64,000 nt of DNA from Microstegium vimineum (lineage: Eukaryota > Streptophyta > Magnoliopsida > Poales > Poaceae): positions 15,781,263-15,845,262 of the forward strand of contig CM039126.1 of assembly GCA_022036555.1 (NCBI GenBank), in the 5' to 3' direction. Positions 1 through 10,371 of this stretch are shown here, in pieces (position 1 is the first letter of the stretch; every line of letters starts with the position of its first letter). Under the pieces are notes generated by a model that was not told the DNA's origin, did not search any database, and worked only from the letters and a program-made list of their open reading frames with translations. The translations under genes were made by a program, and so were the position numbers.

Positions 1-3000
1 CAAAGCTAAAAGAGAACTACACTTCTGTTGATGTTCGTTCTGGTACAATTGTAGCACCTGGTGGCCGTATGGATTGGATCAATGCGATATGCCTGCTGTT
101 CAGTTCAGGTTCAGATAGAACTGAAACGTCAGATGATAGTAACACAGTAAATAGCTATCAGTCTGGTGAACCTTATTCGTCATCTTTATTTCTCGAGTTG
201 GCTGATGTTGCTGTTAGCTATGAACCTCATTTTAAAAATTCCACTCTCAGTGCTGGAGCAGCCGACTGCAAGTTTTTCTCATGCCTTTTAGCTGCATCAT
301 CATTTAAACTCCATAATAAATCTGCATCAGCCTCTGCAGCTACTGATTTTGATATCCAGTTACGTGATCTTGGGGTCCTCATTTCTCAAGCATCTGGCTC
401 AACAAATGCCACTTGCAGTTATGGTGTAGATTACCTTCATCAAGCAGGTTATACTAAGGTTGCCCAAAACACATTCATTGAAGCTTCTCTAAGATTAGAT
501 TCTTCCTTTTGGAAGCTTGAAATATCTGATTCCCAATTTGATATTGGTACATGTCATGACACTACTTATGGTCTTATTGGTTTGGGATCCCAACTCCAGC
601 AGCTATATGGTCCAGATATGCAGGATGCTCTAGATCATCTACAGTCTAGGTGGAATAGTGTTCAGCAGGCAAACAGGCAAAATATGGCTGCTGATGCATC
701 AGACAAGTCTGAGAGCAGTTTGGAGATTTCGGCGGATTCTGGGGATTACCAGTCAGATGGACTGCTTGATGATATTATTGAAAATGCTTTTTACACAGAG
801 GACGGCTTGGACAACAACTTTTGGGAGAGCAATTGCCATCAGTTATTTAGTAGCAGTGAGATGGATGATGGATTTGAGCTGCATGCGGCCACTTCACATG
901 AATTTCTTAGATCTACTCCGGAAGGCAATGTTACTCAAACATCACTAGAACGGAACGCCTGTCCTGATCAAATCATTGATTCATATTATATGCCTGAATT
1001 CCATCAATCATTATTAACTATATGTGATGAAGAGCATAAATGTATATCTGGTGACAATTCTCGTAGAACCCTGGAAAGTGAAGATGCTGGATGGTATAAC
1101 AATGTTCCCTTAACAATAGATGAGAATCATGTTTTGAAAAAGAAAAACAAGCAAGTAGAGCAAGTACTTCAACACGAAGTGGCTTCTGTTTGCAGTTTGA
1201 ATATTGATGGATATTGTAATCTGAAAGGAAAGGTTCATATTCATGATATAGATGTAAAGTGGCGGATGTATGCTGGAGATGACTGGTTATTACCTCAGAA
1301 AGATTCGACTAGCTCAACATGGGCAAATGGAAGAGATAGGAGCTCTTCACTGGAATTTACCTTGAGAGGGCTCAGTATCCAAGTTGACATGTATCCAAAT
1401 GGGGATGTTTCTATATCTAAGCTATCCGTAGCTTCTGAGGACTTAACTCTTTGTGATCAAAGTATCCATGCTCCGTGGAAACTGGTATTTCTATATTACC
1501 AAGTTATATTTACAAACTAGCTTTAGTTCCATGGCTAATGATTTGTTATCATTCTCATCCTTTTAAAAAGGTTCTTGGATGTTACAACTCAAAGGATTAC
1601 CCAAGAGAGTCTTGCTCGAGTGCATTCAGGTTAGAACTGGAGTCTGTGAGGCCTGAGCCACAGGCACCTTTGGAAGACTACAGGTAAATGAAGTATTACA
1701 TTTCGACATAAGATTGGCTTCATATGATGAAAAAAACCCCTAGCTTGTTTCTGTTAATCCATACTGAGTTTTTCCATACTCAATTGATTCAAAAGATTAT
1801 TATGCCATTCATACCTATAGGAAAACATTCTTTGGTTCGGTAGACTGGAGTTGAAAAACCTATGTAGTGGCTGCAGATCAGTTATGGAATAAGGCAGGAT
1901 GCAGTTGCTAATTTATGTTAGCATATGTGAGTAAATATAAATGGTAGAGCCTATGTAACAGTCTCTGTAAATGTGTCCCAATGGAGTTAGCATAAGGCAT
2001 TTGTACCCACTACCCAGGTGACATTGATGGTACATGGTCTGTCATGGCGGAGGGTTGGGCAAGAGTGAGGGAGGAGGGCATAGGTATTAGGCAGTGGTGG
2101 GTGTAGGGAACCTTTGGGGGAATTAAAAGTATAAAAAGTATGTTTGTAGCTTAAAAAGGGAGAATTAAAAGGAGAGACCCAAAAGCCGGCTCTCACCTGT
2201 ACAGGTGCATTATTGCCACAAGCCGGGTCTTAACCCATACTTACAAGGGTACGAGCCCTGATTCGTAAGCCTCACAACTGTAAAACTTACCACCATCCTA
2301 CAAGCATGTTTTTAGTGATTTTATTTAAGAGAGCTCTTCATAGAAACAATATGGAATACTCTTTCTCACTTTTGTGCTCTCTTGATATTACTATTACAAT
2401 TGATTCTCTCATGTTGCACTATCCTAATTTTTGCAGGCTCTATCTCGAGATTTTGCCTCTACAGTTGCATCTTGATCAAGAGCAACTTAACTTCCTAATC
2501 AATTTCTTCAAGAATGATTCATGTAACAACGACCCTCATTTGCATTGCAAAAATGAGACTGTTGATGTGAAGAGCACAAACAATGGAAGCAATACAGTTG
2601 TGGATGAGGCATTACTTCCTTTCTTTCAGGTATTTCCATGTTCATCATCACTTTAACAGATGGCTCAGTGAACTACAAACACAATTGTCGGATTTTGTCG
2701 TATTTGTTATGGGCTCTTTGAATTAATCTAGGCCATTAGATGATTTTAAAATCTAGCAGTGTTGGTGGAATTGTTATTGCTATTGTTATTATTATTATTA
2801 TTAGATTGCACTCAATGAACTGAAACCAATCATGTTGTCACAAAAGTATTCTTTTAAGTTAAACATTTCGGGTGAAGCAAGGACAAAAGGCCAAGCAAGT
2901 GCTAATTTTGTTTGCTTCATGTGACAAACATCAATCATATATAGTTTCATTGTAAGCCGCAGGGCTATTTATCTTCAGTATATAACATTGTGATCTGTTT

Positions 3001-4955
3001 TTTCCTCTCTGATGCCAGAAAGTTGATGTAAAGCCTTTTGTTCTGCACATTAATTATATACCCCGTCAGTTTGACCCGATTGCACTAGGCAAGGGTAATT
3101 ATGCAGAACTTCTCAACATTCTTCCATGGAAGGTAAACTCTAGTGAAAGAAACACATTTAGTAGCAAAGAAACTTTCTGGTGATTATGCATAATAACCCT
3201 GATACGAGATTTCTTGCATAGGGAATTGATTTGAAGCTTAAGCATGTTTCTGCAATGGGTGTTTACGGATGGAACAGCATAGGCGATACAGTAGCTGCAG
3301 AATGGTTGGAAGACATTTCTAAAAATCAGGTCCTTATCTCCCCTTGTGCACCTGTACTCTCAGACATGTATGCTTTTGCATGAGGAATACAGAACATGTA
3401 AAAACTTGATAGCAGAAAAATTCTACAAGAAATAACTATAATATTAGATTTTCTTGTGCAAATAGAGAGAAAATACTAAATTTCCACTTGATTTATGAAT
3501 AAATCCTCCTGTAGTCTGAACTGAAGTATCTGTTGTCCAGGTGCACAAATTGCTAAAAGGGCTTCCTCCAATAAGATCACTAGTTGCTGTTGGTTCAGGG
3601 ACCAGAAAGTTGGTCTCTTTGCCCATCAAAAGCTACAAGAAGGACCGGAAATTGCTCAAGGGAGTGCAAAGAGGTAAAGATAGATATATAGTGTACAAAA
3701 TATACAAATCATATCAGCTAGCATTTCTGCTGGAATTGTGATTATGCAGTGGTACTATGAACTGCTTGATGGTGACACCATCTTATGTTACAACTAACAA
3801 TGACAGTTTTATTTCTTGTTTGACAGGCGCAGTTGCTTTTATTAGAAGTGTTACCATTGAAGCAGTAGGACTTGGAGTCCATTTGGCTGCAGGAGCTCAT
3901 GATATGCTTGTGAAGACAGAACGCGCCCTTATAACTGTTCCGCCACCTTTAGCCTCATGTGAAGCAAAACAAACAAAACACAACATTAGAGCTAACCAAC
4001 CTGAAAGTGCACAACAAGGAATGAAACAAGTACTGAGTTCCTCGTCCTTGCATAACAATTTGGATCTTTGATAATTACTTACAATGCTGTTCTTGTTTGG
4101 GACTGCTTTTAATTCTTTGCATCACTTAGAACTATAATTTATGATTTGGAACTAAGTTTGAAATATTTCCCAATGACTGAAGTCTGAACGTTGAAAAGCC
4201 CTGAGGCCTAAGGGCCTAACAACTACTAACACCTTCCGTGTAGTGCTTTAGTGTTATTAACATTAGTTAAAATTTATGCAGGCATATGAAAGTTTAACTG
4301 ATGGGTTTGGAAGGACTGCCTCTGCTCTCATTGGCAATCCTATTAAAGTTTATAACCGAGGGGCTGGGGTCGGATCAGTTCTGGCTACTGCAATCTGTGG
4401 AGCGCCAGCTGCTGCAGTAGCTCCAGTCTCGGCATCTGCTCGTGCTTTACATTATGCACTTCTTGGGCTAAGGAACAGGTCAGTTTTGCACGTTCTCAAC
4501 TCATTCTTAAGTATTTGTGCTATTGTTATTTGTACACTACGCCTTAGATCATCGATAGAATTTTATCCACGTAATATGTGAGTACCAATGAGCTTGGACC
4601 TGTCAGCAGAGATTTTAAACACCACACAAGAAATTACTTTTCCAGGTCATATAAACTTGATATTCTGCTTTTAGTCTGTTATAAAAATAATCCAGCTCCA
4701 GAAAATGATAAAGTCAGCAGTCGGACTTCTTATTCACTAATTCACGAAATGGGGTAATTTTGATATTTTTTGTCGCAATCTGGCTAACCAAGAAACATAT
4801 TTTTGAAGGATCAATTGTGCCTTCACTTAGTGAAAGGAATTATGTCTTTGCTGCTAATTTGTGTTAGCAAAACATTTTTTGTACACATTTGCAGTCTTGA
4901 TCCTGAGCACAAGAAAGAATCCATGTACAAATACCAGGGACCCTCTCAAGCATAG
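1..4955 (+). CDS. ATG2: Autophagy-related protein 2 (ATG2), C-terminal part, 5' end outside window
   Basis: ATG2 is a large bridge-like lipid-transfer protein that moves lipids from the ER to the growing phagophore, working with ATG9 and ATG18/WIPI. I read nine exons: 1-1484 (open from base 3), 1571-1683, 2437-2629, 3019-3132, 3222-3329, 3541-3673, 3827-4029, 4282-4478 and 4895-4955 (TAG at 4953). All junctions are GT-AG, phases match, and the coding sum is an exact 868 codons including stop. Plant ATG2 signatures are visible: APWKLV/LGCYNSKDYPRES, LPLQLHLDQEQLNFLINFF, AFIRSVTIEAVGLGVHLAAG, SLTDGFGRTASALIGNP and a SLDPEHKKESMYKY tail. Together these are the conserved ATG2 C-terminal domain. 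The N-terminal chorein half lies upstream of the window. No stop or frameshift interrupts the frame, so this looks like a live gene. The 86-bp intron after exon 1 is short. Exon limits are inferred from splice consensus and family similarity. Confidence 0.93.
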
Positions 4956-5515
4956 ACGTCACTGAGAAGAGTTGGGTGGTCAGTTCATTCTTTGGCGTGC
5001 CTTACACCATCTCTCTGAAACTGGTTTAGGAGCTCCTGTGCCAGTCTCGTCCAATGGTGAAGTGCCAACTTGTACATTGTAGAACTTTAATGCTTTTGAA
5101 AATCAGCATTATCTGATGTGTTCTTACAGACGTTTTGATCCAACTGCGCAGGTGTACACATCGTAGGACAGATTATATGTGGCATCAAAGCCTTACACTG
5201 TAAATTAGCACACAAGGGTTTAAGTACCACTCATCTTTTCCACCACGCAGGCACGTGGAAGTTTTGTAATCCCTCTTCGCTTAGTTTAGGAAGATACCAT
5301 AGGGCTTGCATGACGGTCCCCGATGTACATTATGTGGTTGCTCTCTGAGTTGTGCGGATGTAAATATGTATGTATGTATATACATATCTTTTGCTTTGGT
5401 TGTGTGTGCGCGCGCCTCTGGTCCGCTGACAACAAAGTTCTCACGATTTGCAAGTGTAATTATTGCCATCAATGTTTTGATCTGTTGATGGTGTCATTTA
5501 TCGCTTTATGAGCAA
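4956..5515 (+). other. Probable ATG2 3' UTR
   Basis: No coding frame is supported after the ATG2 stop. The stretch is T-rich, as expected of a plant 3' UTR, and includes a short TATG/TATA run near 5365-5390. Open frames of 60-63 codons overlap here on both strands and look like chance. The poly(A) site cannot be placed confidently; the end given is approximate. Confidence 0.45.
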
Positions 5516-6530
5516 AAATATGGTGCAAAGAGTTCTCTAAATCTCTTCTTCATCCTTGTTTTTAGGTGGATGAGGAAAAATTCCTCTTCAACTGCTTCTA
5601 ATCCATCTTCCTAATTTTTATTCTTTAGAACTTGCTGTTTCATGTATCTTTTCTTTTCTCGACATGCTTATCGAGCAATTTAAAGATGGAAGGGCATGAA
5701 ACGAATAAAGAGTAGGAAATGATTTCATATGTAAATGTACGAGAGAGAATATATAAAAGTGATTAGGATAATTTAGAAATAACATATGATTTGATGTAAA
5801 ATTGTTTCCTATATTTTAAAACTCTATATTTTTAGAAAGAAAATATTAGGTCGCATGCCAATGTCCGGGTACATATGTTAATATTACTTGAGATTGCTAT
5901 GCATCATTATTAGTAAACGAGGGAGGGGATTGGAGTTGGTGTAGAGTTAAGGACACGTTTATAGCCCCAAACAACTTCTCGCTTTGGGCGTAAACTCCAG
6001 AAGCACCAATTTGAAACGCAGGATTTCCAGAACACGGAAGTAGGAAACATATAGGATCAGAGTTCTAAACTTCCACGTCACTTGTAGTTGTACGCGAACT
6101 GGAAATGTAGAAAAGTTTTAAGTGGACCATTTGGATACAACATAGTAGAAACAATAGAATTGGGGGCGGGGGCGGGGAGCATCTGGATAGCATAGGAGAA
6201 ACAACATGAATTAAAGAAAAACAGACAGAAAAGAGAGCTCTCAAGAGGTTGGACCACGTTAGATTTTGTGCAAAATTCCTATTGATCGAGCCATTTCATA
6301 GAAATTTTGTAGTGACATGTAGGAAAAATTTCTATAGGTTTACAATCATACAAATTTCTTCATGAATCCTATGTTCTAAAGGGGTCCTAATTTCAGTTAT
6401 GGTATGTTTTTCAACTACAAAGCCTTTGGATGCCACATCTAAAGTCTAAACTAAACAACAACATTTTACTAGTGGTGCACTGCAGTTGAGGCTGGTAGGA
6501 TGTGACGGGAGCCAAACACCCTCTCTTCGT

Positions 6531-6567
<37 letters not shown>
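6531..6567. repeat. (TC)n(TA)n compound microsatellite
   Basis: About nine TC units run directly into about nine TA units. Confidence 0.9.
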
Positions 6568-6777
6568 GTTATCCTACACATAAGGTGTAGAATAATTATT
6601 CTATATCATGGACCAATTCACCGACCCAACCAGCACCCTTGGATCTGCAGCGCGCGCCCGACCCGTCCCTCCCCGCGCTGCCCCGCACGCTCACGCATGC
6701 GTTCCCGCCCATCCCATGGGCCCACGTGCCCACTGCCCGCACTCCCGCGCCGTGCCAAGCTCGTGACAAAATAATTG

Positions 6778-7260
6778 ACTATACTGAGAACTACTGAAGC
6801 TATAGATAGGCTGTAAGACGAAAAAATACTTTAGATACGAACAATACTTAAGATACTGGTATTCGAAGATACTGAACTTTAAGATAAATACCAAATATAT
6901 ACTTGAAGATATCGAACAAAATACTGATAAAAATATATAAAAATATTGACATCATAATCAGTATTCGTAATAAAAATACTGATAAGAAACAAAAATACTA
7001 AATATTGACATCGTATCACTATTCATAATAAAAAATACTAATAAATACTGACAACTACTAGAAAGAATAATGACTATTGAAACTCTAATCGGTATTGGCA
7101 ATAAAAATACTAATAAATACTAACAAATATTTACAATTATTGGAACAAAAAATACTGCATATTGAAACCCTAATTAGTATCGTACTGTGACACCTAAACC
7201 ACTATGGATGTTGCAATCCTAATCAGTATTTATATCTAAAAAATACTTGCATATATTATA
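6778..7260. repeat. AT-rich region with reiterated AATACTRATAAA-like motif
   Basis: AATACT occurs many times at irregular spacing, often as AATACTGATAA or AATACTAATAAATAC, mixed with ATTGACATC and CTAATCAGTATT variants. No clean unit length is visible, so this is a degenerate simple-sequence region or an old diverged tandem repeat rather than a defined satellite. Confidence 0.55.
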
Positions 7261-7340
7261 TGATTAATTATAGGATATTTTTCTATGTCTAGACCTATTA
7301 AATAAAGTTGTTTGTGCATTCGATACAATAACAAATTAAT

Positions 7341-7400
7341 GCTCGCCTGGTTAATGGTCGCTGTGTTGAGGTCGCCGGTTCGATTCCTGTGTGGGTGTCG
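7341..7400 (+). repeat. tRNA-like (SINE-like) segment with box A and box B
   Basis: A box-A-like TGGTTAATGGT (about 7348-7358) is followed by a good box B, GGTTCGATTCC (7377-7387), at tRNA-like spacing. The sequence between does not fold as a complete tRNA by eye and there is no acceptor stem. A tRNA-derived SINE head or other pol III-derived fragment is more likely than a tRNA gene. Superfamily and ends are uncertain. Confidence 0.45.
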
Positions 7401-7583
7401 CGTGTAATTAACGGACGTTGAGGGCTGGCCGCTGCCGACCTGGCGTGCGTGTGGGCCGGCTGGTGCAAGCTGGACCGATTGCTGGTTGTGTCTCGTGTAA
7501 TTAACGGACGCTGAGGGCTGGCCGCTGCCGACCTAGCGCGAGTGGGCCGGCAGGTGCAAGCTAGACCGATTGCTGGTTGCATG
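7401..7583. repeat. 93-bp tandem repeat, 2 copies
   Basis: Units start at 7401 and 7494, each opening with CGTGTAATTAACGGACG and ending near GACCGATTGCTGGTTG. They differ by a few substitutions and a small indel. The array directly follows the tRNA-like segment and may be the tail or body of the same element. Confidence 0.8.
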
Positions 7584-7593
7584 GGTGGGTGTA

Positions 7594-7595
<2 letters not shown>

Positions 7596-7653
<58 letters not shown>
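7596..7653. repeat. (TA)n microsatellite
   Basis: An uninterrupted run of about 29 AT dinucleotides. Confidence 0.95.
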
Positions 7654-7654
<1 letters not shown>

Positions 7655-7656
<2 letters not shown>

Positions 7657-7681
7657 TGGGTGCATTCTCTGTATGGAATGC
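7655..7681. other. Left part of a hairpin target site split by the gypsy insertion
   Basis: CCTGGGTGCATTC (7655-7667), an 8-nt spacer and GAATGC (7676-7681) continue at 15047 with ACCCAGG once one copy of the 5-bp target duplication is removed. The pre-insertion site was therefore a 13-bp perfect inverted repeat with an 8-nt loop, beside a (TA)n tract. Confidence 0.75.
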
Positions 7682-7688
7682 TGTCGAC

Positions 7689-7832
7689 GAAATATGCGTC
7701 GCAGTCTACCTAGGGGTACCCTACAGTAGTAGATTGTGAGGAGAGAAGTCCGAGTACTTTGAAATATGCGTCGCAGTCTACCTAGAGGTACCCTACGGTA
7801 GTAGATTGTGAGGAGAGAAGTCCGAGTACTTT
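7689..7832. repeat. 72-bp tandem duplication within the 3' LTR
   Basis: Units 7689-7760 and 7761-7832 both begin GAAATATGCGTCGCAG and end CCGAGTACTTT, differing at two or three bases. Each carries LTR sequence plus about 23 bp (GAGGAGAGAAGTCCGAGTAC) absent from the other LTR. The duplication therefore arose after some foreign sequence had joined the LTR. Confidence 0.85.
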
Positions 7833-8125
7833 TTAAAAAGCTTCGCTTCCTCACTGCTTCAGTGTTGGAGAAGTTCCTTAGGAAGAGGCACGGGGGATAT
7901 CTTCCTCTTCAGACCGGTTTGAGTCAACGCTATATTTATCTCCTACTTGAGTTCCGGGTGCTACTGTCTTCTAATTCATAGCGATTCTTTCCTCCAAACT
8001 CTCCCGCGAGTCAGTGGATTGGAGACCAGTCTTCGGACAAGCAAGAGAGGAGAAGGGCACTCTATCCGTCCCATCCTAACAATGAAGCTATTGTCTCACT
8101 TTCCTCAAATAGGGATGATTTGCTG
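7833..8125. other. Unidentified insert inside the 3' LTR
   Basis: This 293-bp stretch has no counterpart in the 5' LTR. GTAGTAGATTGT occurs at 7726 and 7798 before it and again at 8126 after it, so the event left a 12-bp repeat at its edges. I recognise no coding sequence in it. Confidence 0.7.
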
Positions 8126-8318
8126 GTAGTAGATTGTAGGCGGAGGTGTGACGACAACGATCAAGCGTAACACATAGAGCGTAGACACGACGATTTAGAC
8201 AGGTTCGGGCCGGCAAATCACCGTAATACCCTACGTCCTGTGTTTTGGTGGCTGGATTGATCTGAGTATTAGGTTACAAGATCCGTAGATGATCTGAGAG
8301 AGAGATTTTAGAGGGGGT

Positions 8319-8350
8319 CCCTGCTCGCCTTATATAGCTGGTGAGCAGGG
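8319..8350 (-). promoter_or_regulatory. LTR TATA box inside an inverted repeat (3' LTR copy)
   Basis: CCCTGCTCGCC and GGTGAGCAGGG (10 of 11 paired) flank the TATA motif. The same arrangement occurs at 14794-14825 in the 5' LTR, where the TATA reads TATAAAAG on the minus strand. Confidence 0.6.
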
Positions 8351-8566
8351 TTACAGTTTCCATATCCTAACAGATTACGATCGGTCCCTTAAGGCAAGGG
8401 ATCCGAGTCTATCTACTAGGATCTTCCTTGGCGAGGAAGACTTCTTCGGAGTCCTTTGTGAGCACGACGGGCTGGTCGCGTGCCGCAAGGCCTCGCGGGC
8501 TGGGCCGTCTTCTGGTCGGTAGGCCCATAAGGTCCCTGGGGATATGCCGAGGTAATATCCCCAACA

Positions 8567-9240
8567 AGTCCCCGAGCACGTTATATTCTTCTGGCGAGCC
8601 CGCAGCGTTGTCCTTGAAGGTGTTCAGCTGGTCTCCATCATGCGTCGTGGTCGTCGTGAAGCCCCGACCATGCTGCCTGGTCGAGGTGCTGCTCGGAGAA
8701 GCCTTCCGACCAGGTCGGGCTGGTCGAGAAACAACACAAAAAACGGTAGAGCTTTGTCGAGAAGAAAACCAGTACATTCACCGCGAGCAACACCTGAAGT
8801 ATGCACGTGGTGCCATGCTTTATAAAAAGACGCACAAGGTGTGTAACTAAAGATTGAAGCATGAGTTTTGTACAAAATGACTGCGAATACCCGTAGTCCC
8901 CGAGCCTGATGTAAGAAACTGAAAGCTTCTTGTATCAGGGTCATATTTTTGATTCGCAGTCCCCGGGTGTCGTCCTCGGGTGTTGTCCTTCTTTGCGCCG
9001 CCCTTCTGTGCCGTGGGCGCAGTCCCCGAGCCTCGCTCGGTGTAAAATGGATGAAGTCCCCGAGCCTGGCCGGGGACGCGACCAGACAACTAAGTCGTGG
9101 TTGCCGTTGACGAAGTCCCCGAGTATCGTTGTTGCCGGCCAATTTTCTCGCACTTTGCCGACCAGACTACTGTAGCCATGTTACTGTAGCTGTAGAAAAG
9201 AAATCATTACAAAGTTGCATGTCCAGTCCCCGGGACTGAA
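8567..9240 (-). repeat. Seven AGTCCCCGRG iterons including the polypurine tract
   Basis: AGTCCCCGAG or AGTCCCCGGG starts at 8567, 8895, 8958, 9021, 9055, 9114 and 9225. On the element's strand this reads CTCGGGGACT, and the 8567 copy abuts the 3' LTR where the plus-strand primer (polypurine tract) must lie. The other six are PPT-like copies at irregular spacing (34 to 328 bp). No ORF across this stretch has recognisable protein content. Confidence 0.8.
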
Positions 9241-9673
9241 GTGTTAATAGTATTTTAGAAATGATTAGCCGTAAATTGGGGAATTAACTAGAAGTAATAT
9301 GTCATGGATAACGAAGAGGAAGTAATGGGACGAATTAACCGCGCAGTTAACAGCCCGTGTTTGAGGCGCAAGGAGTGGGCGGCGTGGTGGTTCCGTATTC
9401 GGTCGTTGCGGTTTCCCAAAAACCCTGGATGGCGAAGCGCCGCGCCGCTCGGTATAAAGGACAACTCCGACGGTTGGCGGAACGGGAAGGGTCGCGTCTC
9501 CTTGCCTTACCGAGTACACTGAGGATACGAAGAGCCGGCGATTCTGTGCTATATATGCTGGTGATCTGAGAGGATTTCTGTCCACCTTGTTCAATAATCT
9601 CCACGCTTGCTGGCCGCAAAGGGTAAGCGAAGAGCAAGGGGGGTTCATCGGTGCTAGGGTTTGGTCAGTGGAG
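9241..9673 (+). promoter_or_regulatory. Upstream region of the captured F-box gene
   Basis: GC-rich sequence with a TATAAA at 9453-9458 (GGTATAAAGG) about 220 bp before the F-box ATG at 9674. It may be a remnant of the host promoter and 5' UTR carried in with the gene. This is inferred from position and composition only. Confidence 0.4.
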
Positions 9674-10371
9674 ATGGAGGGTGACGGTGCGCACCTTGCG
9701 GGGGGTTTCACTGCCTTGCTGGCTCTGCCGGAGGACTTGATCTTCCGTATCCTTCTTCGTGTGATCGATGATGGAGACAATGTGTGTGAGTACGTGAAGG
9801 CTCACCAGGTCTGTCGCGTCTTCCGGGGGGTTTGTGACGACGCTTCGATGATTCGGCTCTTGTTTCTTCTGCGGATTCAAGACTTTTGTCGTCCCTATTA
9901 CCATGCACTGGAGTCTTCTTTTGAGCGTCGCTTCCTTGAGGCCGATCATCCAGAGGCGTTGTTCTTTTGTGGTGTGGAGAGATTGATGCTATGGGGGAAG
10001 ATCCTGATGGGCAGTTGCTTATTAAGCGGGCGGTGGCTGCTAGAGATAGAGTCACCATGTACTTCCGGGCCATGACGCTGTATTATGCAGATCCAGCAGA
10101 TGCGGAGGCGCTTGCTATTGTCGATCGACTCAGCGGAGGTTCCCTTCCAGATGGTCGGTTTGGTAATCCAGGCTTGTGTCATCTTCGGGAGCGCTCCTGT
10201 GATGATCTTCACATCATCTAACGGCGATGGTGGATTCGTGCCCCAGAAGATGTGCTGGATTTTGTCATCAGTGCTTCTGTGTGTACCTGGGGGGAGTGTC
10301 GTCGTTTTGGTCCGCCAGGCACCAATATGCCTGGGATCATCATGTACTATAGCCGGCAATGCCGAATTTGA
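9674..10371 (+). pseudogene. F-box protein pseudogene (At1g67623/At2g35280-like) inside the gypsy element
   Basis: The frame opens MEGDGAHLAGG and reaches an F-box (LPEDLIFRILLRVID...VCRVFR) at about residues 17-50. In plants this would dock on SKP1 in an SCF ubiquitin ligase. Downstream blocks (ADHPEALFFCGVERLM, then DPADAEALAIVDRLSGGSL) resemble the At1g67623-like group, whose C-terminal half has Sel1-like helices. A frameshift near 10000 moves the reading to another frame. That frame meets TAA at 10219-10221, reads on through a CTWGECRRFG block also seen in the 35.4-kb copy, and ends at TGA 10369-10371. It lies antisense to the host element. The family call rests on remembered motifs; the F-box itself is clear. 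Confidence 0.75.

Larger units (their letters stand above)
5516..7340. other. Intergenic, no gene seen
   Basis: AT-rich spacer between ATG2 and the transposon cluster. No ORF here has recognisable content. It contains a (TC)n(TA)n microsatellite and an AT-rich stretch of reiterated AATACT motifs, listed separately. Confidence 0.6.
7682..8566 (-). repeat. 3' LTR of the gypsy element, enlarged by an internal insertion
   Basis: It matches the 14556-15041 LTR from both ends: TGTCGACGAAATATG at the left edge and ATATCCCCAACA at the right edge. A 72-bp tandem duplication and about 290 bp of unrelated DNA lie inside, making it 885 bp against 486 bp for the other LTR. The TATA motif (TATATAAG on the minus strand) lies near 8330. 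Confidence 0.9.

Noticed and set aside
7341..7400. tRNA gene
   Set aside because: Box A- and box B-like motifs are present but I see no acceptor or anticodon stem; a SINE-like fragment fits better.
8409..9175. Several ORFs of 60-172 codons on both strands
   Set aside because: They overlap LTR and iteron sequence and show no conserved motif; shadows of composition.
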